Source: Deltaproteobacteria bacterium
GTDB lineage: Bacteria; Myxococcota_A; UBA9160; SMWR01
Assembly (NCBI GenBank): GCA_019310425.1
Contig: JAFDEI010000015.1
Span: 1-41,786, forward strand
Direction: 5' to 3'
Length of the DNA stretch: 41,786 bases
Position numbers and translations under genes: made by a program
In this document: one piece after another, positions 8,542-16,655 of the stretch
Layout: every line of letters begins with the position of its first letter
Numbering within the stretch: position 1 is the first letter of the stretch
Notes under the pieces: model-generated
Told to the model about the DNA's origin: nothing
What the model saw: the letters and a program-made list of their open reading frames with translations, nothing else
Databases searched by the model: none

Positions 8542-9605
8542 GCGATCCGCCCCGCGATCCAGCCACCTCCGAGCACGATGTCTCCGTCGTAGAAAACCGC
8601 CGCCTGGCCCGGCGTGACAGCACGCACGGGCTCGTCGAACTCGACCCGAACCGAGTCGTCCTCGCAGACATAGAGCGCGGCAGCGACTCCCGGATCACCG
8701 TGGCGGATCTTCACACGCGCACGGATCGATCGGTCCGGCGAGCCGCCGGCAACCCACGACACGCGTTGGACGCAGGCGACGGTCGCATCGAGATCCCTGC
8801 TCTCACCTACTACGACGCGGTTGTTCTCAGCATCGATCGATGAAACATAGACTGGTTTCGATGTACTCAGCCCGAGCCCGCGGCGCTGCCCAACCGTGAA
8901 ATGATGAATCCCCGCGTGGCGGCCCAGCACGGTTCCATTCGCATCAACGACGTCGCCCTCGCCCGGCAAGGCATCCGGGCGGATTCTTTCGACAACAGCC
9001 GCGTAGTCGCCGTCGGGGACGAAGCAGATCTCCTGACTCTCGGCCTTGTCTGCGGTTTCGAGCCCGAACCGCCGCGCGTGCGCACGCACCTCGGACTTCA
9101 CCATGCTCCCGAGCGGAAACAGTACGGCGGACAGCTGCTCCTGCTTCAACTCGAACAAGAAGTAAGTCTGGTCCTTCGACACGTCGGCGGCGGTACGCAA
9201 CCGCTTCAAACCGGTCTCGGGGTCGTCGTCGATCCGCGCGTAGTGACCCGATGCGACGCAAGAGGCACCGAAGACCCGTGCGCGCTCGATCAGATATTCG
9301 AATTTGAACTTGGTGTTGCAAGTGACGCACGGAATCGGAGTTCGGCCAGCGAGATATTCGTCGGCGAACACCTCCTGCACCACGCGCCGGAACGAATCAC
9401 CGTAGTTTGCGATGAAGTGACGCATCCCGAGGCCGCTCGCCACGCGGCGTGCGTCGTCCGCATCTGCGATCGAGCAACAGCGCGAGCCGTCGCCCGCGAG
9501 CGACATCGTGATGCCGATCGCCTCGTGGCCCTGCTCGACCAGTAATGCGGCCGCAACCGACGAATCGACCCCGCCCGACATGGCTACCACCGTGCGTTCA
9601 CTCAT
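8538..9605 (-). CDS. mnmA: tRNA-specific 2-thiouridylase MnmA
   Basis: Makes 2-thiouridine at the wobble position of tRNA Lys, Glu and Gln using sulfur passed as persulfide. 355 residues. The N-terminal ATP-pyrophosphatase loop is SGGVDSS (10-16). The two catalytic cysteines are Cys96 (PCVTCN) and Cys194 (QEICFVPDGDY). Other signatures are GHYAR and FTVGQRRGLGLS, followed by the C-terminal beta-barrel with PGQAAVFYDGD. It overlaps the cysteine desulfurase stop by 4 bp, so sulfur donor and acceptor are co-translated, and it overlaps rnc by 4 bp downstream. Confidence 0.97.
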   Translation of the reverse strand: MSERTVVAMSGGVDSSVAAALLVEQGHEAIGITMSLAGDGSRCCSIADADDARRVASGLGMRHFIANYGDSFRRVVQEVFADEYLAGRTPIPCVTCNTKFKFEYLIERARVFGASCVASGHYARIDDDPETGLKRLRTAADVSKDQTYFLFELKQEQLSAVLFPLGSMVKSEVRAHARRFGLETADKAESQEICFVPDGDYAAVVERIRPDALPGEGDVVDANGTVLGRHAGIHHFTVGQRRGLGLSTSKPVYVSSIDAENNRVVVGESRDLDATVACVQRVSWVAGGSPDRSIRARVKIRHGDPGVAAALYVCEDDSVRVEFDEPVRAVTPGQAAVFYDGDIVLGGGWIAGRIA

Positions 9606-10750
9606 ACAGTGCTCGCACGGCGCGCGCGTTCAACGAGGTCGGGCAACACGGCCAGCAGCTGATCGATCTGCACCTCGTCGACTCCGTAGCCGACGCTCAT
9701 CCGCAGCGACCCGCGAGCAGCTTCCGGCGAGCGCCCCATCGCAAGCAGCACCTGCGACGGCTCGATCGTCCCCGAGGCACACGCCGCGCCCGACGACACG
9801 GCGATCCCTTCGAGGTCGAGCGCCTGCAGCAAGATCTCGCCTGCCGCGCCTTCGAATTCGACATTCAGGCTATTCGGCAGCACGAAGACGGCCGAGCCGT
9901 TGCGGCGAATCCCCGGGACTTTCGCCTGCAGGCCTTCCCAGAGACGATCACGGAGCGCGCGATACCGTGAGGAACGTTCCGGCAGCTCGTGCTCGGCGAG
10001 CTCGCAGGCGACGCCCAGCCCAGCGATGCCCGCAACGTTCTCGGTACCGCCGCGGCGGCGACGCTCCTGCGGTCCACCGAGGAGGATCGGCTCGAAGGCG
10101 ATCCCACCGCGCGCAATCAGACAGCCGACTCCCTTCGGACCGTTGAGCTTGTGTGCGGACAATGACAGTAAATCAACCGGAACACTCGAGAGATCGACCG
10201 ACACCTTGCCGACTGCCTGGGTTGCGTCCGAGTGAAACGGCACTCCATGATCGCGCACGGCAGCCGCGATGGCTTCGACCGGCTGCAGCACTCCCGTCTC
10301 GTTGTTGGCCCAGATCACCGAGACCAACGCCGTCTCGGGGGTGATCGCCGCCACCACGGCGTCTTCTTCGACGCGGCCTTCCGCGTCAACGGGCACCCGC
10401 GTCACGCACCAGCCCGCACGTTCGAGCCACTCGAGCGGAGCGTCGACCGACGGGTGCTCGACATTCGTGGTCACGAGGTGTCCAGGCCCTTCCGTGCGCT
10501 GCGCGAGCAACCCGAGCAGGGCTGTGTTGTTGGCCTCGGTCGCACCCCCCGTGAAAAGCACGTCGGCGGGTTCGACCCGGAGAAGGCTGGCCACGCGTGC
10601 GCGAGCGCGATCGCACTCCGCCTTGGCTGCCGCACCCTCTTCGTGCACGCTGGAGGCGTTTCCGAAGAGGGACCGCTGCACAACATCCATGGCATCGGCA
10701 ACTTCGGGCCGAACCGGTGTAGTGGCATTGTGGTCGAGATATATCCGCAT
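9602..10750 (-). CDS. iscS: Cysteine desulfurase, IscS/NifS class
   Basis: PLP enzyme that takes sulfur from cysteine as an enzyme persulfide. 382 residues. His99 (NVEHPSV) stacks on PLP, Asp175 and Gln178 (SDATQAVGK) contact the ring, and Lys201 (SAHKLNGPKG) forms the Schiff base. The sulfur-carrying Cys324 lies in SSGAACASGTIEPS, a short catalytic loop of the IscS/NifS type and not SufS. It directly precedes mnmA with a 4-bp overlap and no iscU or iscA is nearby, so its main local job is probably tRNA thiolation, though a general role is possible. Confidence 0.95.
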   Translation of the reverse strand: MRIYLDHNATTPVRPEVADAMDVVQRSLFGNASSVHEEGAAAKAECDRARARVASLLRVEPADVLFTGGATEANNTALLGLLAQRTEGPGHLVTTNVEHPSVDAPLEWLERAGWCVTRVPVDAEGRVEEDAVVAAITPETALVSVIWANNETGVLQPVEAIAAAVRDHGVPFHSDATQAVGKVSVDLSSVPVDLLSLSAHKLNGPKGVGCLIARGGIAFEPILLGGPQERRRRGGTENVAGIAGLGVACELAEHELPERSSRYRALRDRLWEGLQAKVPGIRRNGSAVFVLPNSLNVEFEGAAGEILLQALDLEGIAVSSGAACASGTIEPSQVLLAMGRSPEAARGSLRMSVGYGVDEVQIDQLLAVLPDLVERARRASTV

Positions 10751-10782
10751 TGGGAACCCGCCGCAGAAGGCGAAGACCGACC

Positions 10783-12177
10783 CTACCCCCGGCCTGCGGA
10801 AGGGTCAACCAATGCCGCGACCGCGCGACCCGCGGCCTCCCCGGATGGGCGCGGCGGGACCTCAGCGAGCAGATCGCCCAGCGTCCGGCCGCCGGCGTGT
10901 TCGAACTCGCCCTGGTCCAGCGTCGTCAGCAGCTTCTCGACAGGCCGCGCCACGTCGGCATCTCCGCGCAGCCGTTCGCGTGCGCCGCGGACACTGGCGA
11001 TCACATCCGTTAGCTGGATCTGATCCGCCGGGCTTCCGAGCTGCACACCCCCCTCGCCGGTTCCGTCGAATCGTCGCGACACGATGCCCGAGTTCTCGAG
11101 GTGCCCAAGCAGATCACGCACGATCCGAACCGGCACGTTGAGTACGTCGGCCAGGGTGTCGGCGGTCCAGCACTCGCGGCCGTCGCGGAAGGTCCGGGCG
11201 ATCTCGAGCGCAATCGACATCGCGATCGCCTCGCGGTTGGCCGCCCCCGTCTTGTGGCCCCGCACCTCGTCGCGATAGAGCTTCAAGTTCTGATGGGCGA
11301 ACGCGACTTCTGCGCCGAACAGTACGATGGCCCAGAAGCAATACAACCAGACGAACAGCAGGGGAATCGCGTAAAAGGTGCCGAACACGGTATTCGCACG
11401 CGCGACTCCGATTTGCAGCCCGAGATACGCGTTCTGTGCGCCCGCGACCAACACGGCGGCGATCACGCCGCCGAGGATCGCTGAAGCAGGGTTCACCTTG
11501 GTGTTCGGCAGGAACCAGATCAGGAACGAAAAGGAAAGACCGAGCATCACCGTCGGCAGATAGCCGAGACCGTACCCATACAGGCTCGATAGAACCGGCG
11601 TCGCGAGGAGGTACTGCACCGCGGTCTGGCTCTCGAGCGTCGTCCGGGCCGACAGCGCTGCACCCGTAAGAATCGGCGCGATCACGAGGACCGCGAGGTA
11701 ATCGGGCAAACGGCGCGCCCAGGTACGCCCCTTCTTGACTCCCCAGATCTGATTGAAAGAATGCTCGATGTTTCCGATCGCGAGCACGGTCGTGAGAAAC
11801 AGCATCGCAGCACCCAGGGTTCCGAGCGCGCCGAAGTTCACATTCTCGATGGTCTCGAGAATCTTCGCACTCGCATCCGGGCTGCCGGCCGCGAGGTAGT
11901 CGACGACGGCCTCCGCAAAGTTACCCGTCACCCCGACCGCGTTTGCGATCGACACCATCACCGCGATCATGGGAACGAGTGACAGCACCGTGAAATAGGT
12001 GAGCGCGCTCGCGCGCAGCAGCAGCATGTCGCGGACGAAGCCCTGTCCGATCATGACCGAGAACTGGAGGAAGGAGACCGCACGGCCCGCCCAGCTGCGC
12101 GGGTCGAGCTGGACATCCCACATCTCTTCTCGCACGAAACGCAATGTGCGCTCCATGCGGCTCTCGAACTCGACCAT
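10783..12177 (-). CDS. YihY/BrkB-family inner membrane protein with C-terminal winged-helix-like domain
   Basis: Multi-spanning membrane protein of the YihY/virulence factor BrkB family (once misnamed RNase BN); substrate unknown. 464 residues. The core from about residue 45 has LLLRASALTYFTVLSLVPMI, a long segment with NIEHSFNQIWGVKKGR, and YFTVL, LIWFLPNTKV and FVWLYCFWAIVLFGAE typical of the family; about six membrane segments. After about residue 320 a soluble extension carries CWTADTLADVLNVPVRIVRDLLGHLENSGIV-type sequence (two shorter pieces: LADVLNVPVRIVRDLL and LENSGIVSRR), which looks like a winged helix. The start is ATG at 12177, sharing one base with the stop of the upstream HhH gene (TGATG). 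Confidence 0.88.
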   Translation of the reverse strand: MVEFESRMERTLRFVREEMWDVQLDPRSWAGRAVSFLQFSVMIGQGFVRDMLLLRASALTYFTVLSLVPMIAVMVSIANAVGVTGNFAEAVVDYLAAGSPDASAKILETIENVNFGALGTLGAAMLFLTTVLAIGNIEHSFNQIWGVKKGRTWARRLPDYLAVLVIAPILTGAALSARTTLESQTAVQYLLATPVLSSLYGYGLGYLPTVMLGLSFSFLIWFLPNTKVNPASAILGGVIAAVLVAGAQNAYLGLQIGVARANTVFGTFYAIPLLFVWLYCFWAIVLFGAEVAFAHQNLKLYRDEVRGHKTGAANREAIAMSIALEIARTFRDGRECWTADTLADVLNVPVRIVRDLLGHLENSGIVSRRFDGTGEGGVQLGSPADQIQLTDVIASVRGARERLRGDADVARPVEKLLTTLDQGEFEHAGGRTLGDLLAEVPPRPSGEAAGRAVAALVDPSAGRG

Positions 12178-12692
12178 CACTTCATCGCCTCTCCGGATCG
12201 TCGCCTCGAACAGTCGGGGCCCGCGTGCGCCGCCTTCGCGACGCCCTCGCAAGTTGTACGGCAAGTGCCTGATTTTACTGAATCCCGACCTACGGGTGCC
12301 AATCCCTGCCCAAGTTCGAGGAACGGCTCGAGTCTGCGAATCCGCTGCGGGCCAATCCCCGGAACTCGCTGCAGGTCCGCAACCGACGCGAATGGTCGCC
12401 CGCAACGCTCCCGAATGATCGCGGACGCGCGTGCCGGCCCGATGCCTGGAAGCGTCTCGAGCGTGATCGCATCTGCGCGGTTCGGATCGAGCGGCTGCCC
12501 GAACAGCCGCCGCAGCGGACCCTCCAGGCGCGGCGCCGCCTCGGGGTGCATCACACAGACCACCTCCCCCGGAGCGCGAAGCATGGGGTTGGCGCATGCC
12601 TCAGGCCGCCGCTCGCGGTCCGGCAAGGCCAACGCGAGCAACAACAGCGACAACGCAAAGCCCGCCCGCTCGCCGGGCACGCTGTTTCGCAT
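12177..12692 (-). CDS. ComEA-like helix-hairpin-helix protein, probably exported
   Basis: 171 residues. A hydrophobic stretch at 12-23 (FALSLLLLALAL) looks like a signal peptide or anchor. Residues about 70-128 form two helix-hairpin-helix units with DPNRADAITLETLPGIGPARA and LQRVPGIGPQRIRRLEPFL (each quoted in part), the ComEA pattern, so it probably binds duplex DNA non-specifically outside the inner membrane. The last 40 residues, rich in Cys, Ser and Arg, have no family resemblance. There is no comEC or pilus gene nearby; it sits between lysC (27 bp upstream) and yihY (1-bp overlap), so a role in DNA uptake is only an inference. Confidence 0.75.
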   Translation of the reverse strand: MRNSVPGERAGFALSLLLLALALPDRERRPEACANPMLRAPGEVVCVMHPEAAPRLEGPLRRLFGQPLDPNRADAITLETLPGIGPARASAIIRERCGRPFASVADLQRVPGIGPQRIRRLEPFLELGQGLAPVGRDSVKSGTCRTTCEGVAKAAHAGPDCSRRRSGEAMK

Positions 12693-12719
12693 CGGAGCCC
12701 CCGAATCGGGACCGGGAGA

Positions 12720-13961
12720 TCAGTTCTCGACGACGGGTTCCGCCGCGCCGACTTCGATGAACGCTGCGTGCAGCGCCGTGACGGCAGCCTCGGTTTCGGA
12801 TTCTGCGATCACCACCGAGACTTTGATTTCGCTGGTCGAAATCAACTGGATGTTGATGCCCTTTTCGGCCAGCACCTCGAACATGCGAGATGCCACACCG
12901 GCGTGGTCCTTCATGCCGAGGCCAACGATGGAGACCTTGGCGATGTTCTCGTCGGCATCGATCGCCACGGCCCCAATCAGGCCGCCGACTTCGTTCGCGA
13001 TGTCGATGGCGCGGCGGTAGTCACCCTTCTGCACGGTGAAAGTGACGTCGGTCGTGCCGTCCTGCGCCAGGTTCTGGATGATCACATCGACGATGATACC
13101 CGCTTCGGACAATGGGCCGAAGATCCGCGCGGCAACACCCGGTACATCCTTCACGCCCCGCACCCGGATCTTGGCTTCATCGCGATTGTAGGTGACACCG
13201 GAAACAAACAGGCCTTCCATGATCTCTTCCTCGGGTACGACCCAGGTTCCCTCGTCGGGTTTGAACGAGGAACGTACGTGGAGCGGAACGCCATAACGCG
13301 CAGCGAATCGCACCGATCGGGTCTGGAGCACTTTCGCGCCGAGACTCGCCATTTCGATCATCTCGTTGTACGAGATACGCTCGAGCTTACGCGCTGCCGG
13401 AACCATGCGCGGATCGGACGTGAGTACGCCGTCCACATCAGTGAAAATCTCGCAGACATCTGCTCCAATCGCGGCCGCGATCGCGACCGCGGAAGTATCG
13501 GATCCACCGCGCCCGAGCGTGGTGATGTTGCCGCCGTCGTCCACGCCCTGGAAGCCCGCGATCACCGCCACCGAACCCTCGTCGAGCACGGAGAGAATCC
13601 GACTGGCATCAATGCTCGCAATCCGCGCGCGCGTGTGCGCGGTGTCTGTCCGCATGCCCATCTGCGCGCCCGTGAATGAGCGCGCGGACTTGCCCAAGCC
13701 GTGAATCGCCATCGCGAGCAACGCAATCGTCTTCTGCTCGCCGGTCGACACCAGCACGTCGAATTCACGCGGGTCGGGGACCGAACCGCCGAGATCCTCG
13801 GCCAATGCGACCAGCGTGTTGGTCTCACCTGACATCGCCGAGACCACCACCGCCACGCGGTGGCCTTCGGCCTGGGTCGCGAGCACACGCTTCGCGACAT
13901 TTCGGATCCGGTCAGGGTCGCCGACGCTGGTGCCGCCGTATTTTTGGACGATCAGGGCCAT
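12720..13961 (-). CDS. lysC: Aspartate kinase
   Basis: Phosphorylates L-aspartate, the first step to lysine, threonine, methionine and diaminopimelate. 413 residues. The kinase domain begins KYGGTSVGD (7-15), with [19 protein letters not shown] and [13 protein letters not shown]. Two C-terminal ACT domains follow (about 265-410; [20 protein letters not shown] and [20 protein letters not shown], quoted in part), so feedback inhibition by lysine or threonine is expected. It starts with ATG overlapping the end of tsaE by 10 bp. Confidence 0.97.
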   Translation of the reverse strand: MALIVQKYGGTSVGDPDRIRNVAKRVLATQAEGHRVAVVVSAMSGETNTLVALAEDLGGSVPDPREFDVLVSTGEQKTIALLAMAIHGLGKSARSFTGAQMGMRTDTAHTRARIASIDASRILSVLDEGSVAVIAGFQGVDDGGNITTLGRGGSDTSAVAIAAAIGADVCEIFTDVDGVLTSDPRMVPAARKLERISYNEMIEMASLGAKVLQTRSVRFAARYGVPLHVRSSFKPDEGTWVVPEEEIMEGLFVSGVTYNRDEAKIRVRGVKDVPGVAARIFGPLSEAGIIVDVIIQNLAQDGTTDVTFTVQKGDYRRAIDIANEVGGLIGAVAIDADENIAKVSIVGLGMKDHAGVASRMFEVLAEKGINIQLISTSEIKVSVVIAESETEAAVTALHAAFIEVGAAEPVVEN

Positions 13962-14455
13962 CTGCTCAATTCCGGTCGTCGACCCCCGGGTTCGCCTTGG
14001 TCGAGCGCATCGGTCCAGCGCGCAAGGGCCACACTCGAAACGGGGCCGCAGCTTAGCGCGTGTAGGTCGCGTCTGTCCGGGTTGGTGATCGGATCAGGAC
14101 GAAGAATCTCGATTTTCAGGTGGTCCGGCGGCAGCACTTCGGGGAAGCGGTCACCCCACTCCACCGCAACCAGGGCTCCCGGCTCGAGCAGATCATCGAA
14201 GCCCACGGCCTCGAGCTCGCCGGCGTGCTCGACTCGGTACAGGTCGACGTGGGCCAAGGCGTGCCCCGCCGGGGTCGGATACTCGCTGCAGATCACGAAA
14301 GTCGGGCTCGCCACGCCGGCCGGATCGATGCCAAGGCCCTCGGCGAGCCCCTTTACGAAGACGGTCTTGCCGACACCGAACGCTCGGGGAATGAAATCGC
14401 AAGACGCGTCCCCGGGTCCGGCGATGCCTCCGCCGCTTCGCGCAGACGAGCGCAT
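13952..14455 (-). CDS. tsaE: tRNA threonylcarbamoyladenosine biosynthesis ATPase TsaE, N-terminus uncertain
   Basis: ATPase partner of TsaB and TsaD in making t6A37 of ANN-decoding tRNAs. The core is clear: [16 protein letters not shown] (P-loop), [30 protein letters not shown] and [15 protein letters not shown] match TsaE. The part before the P-loop in this frame (from ATG at 14455) does not look like TsaE: Arg-Ala-Phe replaces the usual Gly-Asp-Leu, so the first glycine of Walker A is missing. TsaE-like N-terminal sequence (PGTRLAIS) instead appears in the nnr frame just upstream, suggesting a -1 frame change near 14385. The end overlaps lysC by 10 bp. The nnr-tsaE order matches E. coli yjeF-yjeE. 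Confidence 0.75.
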   Translation of the reverse strand: MRSSARSGGGIAGPGDASCDFIPRAFGVGKTVFVKGLAEGLGIDPAGVASPTFVICSEYPTPAGHALAHVDLYRVEHAGELEAVGFDDLLEPGALVAVEWGDRFPEVLPPDHLKIEILRPDPITNPDRRDLHALSCGPVSSVALARWTDALDQGEPGGRRPELSRWP

Positions 14456-15915
14456 TCTTCCGGAACCGCCCGAGCGAGGTCCCCTGCAATCAGCCCCGAA
14501 ACGCCCATCACAGCGGCAAGCCGGTCGGCGGCGGCTCCATGCACGAACGTCGCAATCGCAGCCGCCTCGAAACCGCCCAAGCCCTGGCCGAGCAACGCGG
14601 CAACGAGCCCGGTGAGTACGTCCCCGGTTCCCCCGGACCCCAGTGCGGGGCTGCCGGTCGGGTTCAGGCAGACCCTCCCATCGGGTGCCGCGATCACGGT
14701 CGCCGCTCCCTTCAGAACCACGATGCACTCCGACCGCGCTGCCAGCAATCGCGCCGCGGCCGGACGGTCGCGGTTTACTTCGGCGGGCGACGAGCCGAGC
14801 AGGTACGCGGCCTCGCCCGGATGCGGAGTCAGCACGGTCGGACCACGACGCGCCGCCAAGCGCTCCGGATTGCCTGCGAACGCGAACAGGCCGTCCGCGT
14901 CGACTACCAGTGGCTTGCGCAGCTTTGGCACCAGCTCCGCCACGAGCTCGAGCAACGGCACCGCCGCACCCGCTGCAAACGCACGCTCACTGGTATCCGG
15001 TATCGGCACCGTCATTGCCTCGGTGCACTTGATTTCAAGAATGTCGTTCAAGCCGGCTGGACACGCGATCGTGACGAGCCCTGAACCCATCCGCAGCGCG
15101 CCCTCTGCCGCCAGCGCAGCCGCTCCGGTCTTTCCCTCCGAGCCCGCGATCAACAACACGTGACCGAAAGTCCCCTTGTGACCCGTCGCCGGCCGCTCCG
15201 GCAGCCGCTGACCAACCTCGCGACGCGTCCAGACCTCCGCATCAGCCGGCAGATCGGCGTTGCCCTCCGCGATCCCGATTCGCGCCACGACCACGCGGCC
15301 CGCATGCGCACGCCCGGGCTCCAGCACCAGCGCGGGCTTCGGAGCCTGTATGGTCACGGTCACGTCGGCGCGTACCGCGACGCCAAGTACCTGCCCGGTA
15401 TCCGCGCACAGCCCGGAGGGCAGATCCACTGCCACCACGCGCAGTGAATCGCGGTGAGCGTCACGACCCGCGTTGATCCGCCGGACGGCCGCAGCCTCCG
15501 CACCCTCGACGTCACGCGAAAGCCCGGTTCCGAAAACCGCGTCGACGATGACACCGGCTGCCGGCGTGCGCCAGCGTGCGCTCTCGAACACGACCTCGAC
15601 TGCACGAGCGCGTTTCAGGTTGACGGCAGCGTCTGCGGCAAGCCGCTTTTCGTCGCCAACCAACGCGATGCGCACGGGCACCCCGAGTAGTTGCAGGTGG
15701 CGCGCGATCACGAATCCATCGCCGCCGTTGTTGCCCGCGCCGCAGACGACAACGACCCGGCCGCCCGGACGAAGCTCCGCAAGCACGGCCTCGCAGACGG
15801 CGCGGCCCGCACTCTCCATCAATACGTCGCCGGAGATCCCCAGCGCCTCGATTGCGTGTTGGTCGAGACGCCTGCTCGCCGCCGCACCATAGAGCCGCCA
15901 CACCTGCGGACTCAC
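14353..15915 (-). CDS. nnr: Bifunctional NAD(P)H-hydrate repair enzyme Nnr
   Basis: Repairs damaged NAD(P)H hydrate: the N-terminal domain epimerises NAD(P)HX and the C-terminal ribokinase-like domain dehydrates it using ADP. 520 residues. The epimerase half shows VVVCGAGNNGGDGFVIARHL (about 54-73) and VDAVFGTGLSR. The dehydratase half shows GHKGTFGHVLLIAGS, LTPHPGEAAYLLGS and the anion hole GSGGTGDVLTGLVAALLGQG. It starts with GTG at 15915. Normal Nnr sequence ends near [18 protein letters not shown]; about 30 further residues follow, and these include a TsaE-like stretch, so the true end, or a fusion with TsaE, is unclear. Confidence 0.93.
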   Translation of the reverse strand: MSPQVWRLYGAAASRRLDQHAIEALGISGDVLMESAGRAVCEAVLAELRPGGRVVVVCGAGNNGGDGFVIARHLQLLGVPVRIALVGDEKRLAADAAVNLKRARAVEVVFESARWRTPAAGVIVDAVFGTGLSRDVEGAEAAAVRRINAGRDAHRDSLRVVAVDLPSGLCADTGQVLGVAVRADVTVTIQAPKPALVLEPGRAHAGRVVVARIGIAEGNADLPADAEVWTRREVGQRLPERPATGHKGTFGHVLLIAGSEGKTGAAALAAEGALRMGSGLVTIACPAGLNDILEIKCTEAMTVPIPDTSERAFAAGAAVPLLELVAELVPKLRKPLVVDADGLFAFAGNPERLAARRGPTVLTPHPGEAAYLLGSSPAEVNRDRPAAARLLAARSECIVVLKGAATVIAAPDGRVCLNPTGSPALGSGGTGDVLTGLVAALLGQGLGGFEAAAIATFVHGAAADRLAAVMGVSGLIAGDLARAVPEECARLREAAEASPDPGTRLAISFPERSVSARPSS

Positions 15916-15943
15916 GCGTGCAAACCTCGCGGTCTTCCCCCAG

Positions 15944-16654
15944 TCATTCCACCAACGCCCGCAAGTCGCGCAGTGCCCGGTCGAGGCCGATCAACACCGC
16001 GCGCGCAATTGCCGCGCGGCCGACCGTGACCGCCGCCAGTGCCGGTGCATTCTCGATCACTTCCGTAACGCTGCGATAGCCGAGCCCGCCACCTGCCGCG
16101 ATGTGCATCCGTAGTTTGGAGGCCAGACGGGCCGCATCACCGAGTTTCTCGAGCTCGCGAACCCGCTCGACCGGCGGCAGGTCGATGATCGCTCCAGTAT
16201 AGAATTCGACGCCCTCGACTCCTTCAGCATGTGCCGTCTTGACCGCCTCGAGCTCGGGCTTGATCAGCGCCGAGACCGGAATGCCGCCATCGGCGAGTGG
16301 CCGCACCATGGGCGCCAGCGACACACCGCGACCGCGCAGGTCGAGCGGTTCGCACGGCAGCCCACCGTCGCGCCCCTCGTCAGCCAGCAGCACGCGCTCC
16401 GGTTGGGCCTCGAGCGCGATCTTCACAAGCGACGGATCGACCGGCAGCGCGAGTTCGAGTGTTCGCACCACCCGGCGCACGTCGCTCACATCCTGCGCGC
16501 TGATCGGCGCGAGATCCTCGTTGACACCCAGCCGAACTGCATCGACCGCCGCAAGCTCGGCGAGGGTCGCGGCAACCGCAACATCGACATCCCGCGCCTT
16601 CGCTTCCGAGCGAAGGATCGCCAACGCATCGAGGCTCAATGTGAGACGCCGCAA
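15944..16654 (-). CDS. PdxJ-like TIM-barrel protein with degenerate active site
   Basis: Homologue of pyridoxine 5-phosphate synthase by overall pattern and position after glmM: LTLSLDALAILRSEA, NEDLAPISAQDVSDVRRVV, GGIPVSALIKPELEAVKTA, GVEFYTGAIIDL, and a C-terminal AAGGGLGYRSV and VGRAAIARAVLIGLDRALRD align along E. coli PdxJ. Several conserved catalytic positions differ: Asn9 to Ser, His12 to Ala, His45 to Gly, Arg47 to Asn and His193 to Gly; Glu72 and the Glu of EIHTG are kept. It may have lost PNP synthase activity or use another substrate. Start: TTG at 16654, chosen because GGGAGG lies 8 nt upstream and the product aligns with the E. coli start; GTG at 16663 is an alternative. 236 residues, E. 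coli 243. Confidence 0.7.
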   Translation of the reverse strand: MRRLTLSLDALAILRSEAKARDVDVAVAATLAELAAVDAVRLGVNEDLAPISAQDVSDVRRVVRTLELALPVDPSLVKIALEAQPERVLLADEGRDGGLPCEPLDLRGRGVSLAPMVRPLADGGIPVSALIKPELEAVKTAHAEGVEGVEFYTGAIIDLPPVERVRELEKLGDAARLASKLRMHIAAGGGLGYRSVTEVIENAPALAAVTVGRAAIARAVLIGLDRALRDLRALVE

Positions 16655-16655
16655 C

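Noticed and set aside
12177-12597. N-terminal extension of the YihY protein to 12597
   Set aside because: The extra sequence is another frame of the HhH gene and has no membrane or family features; the ATG at 12177 fits the family length.
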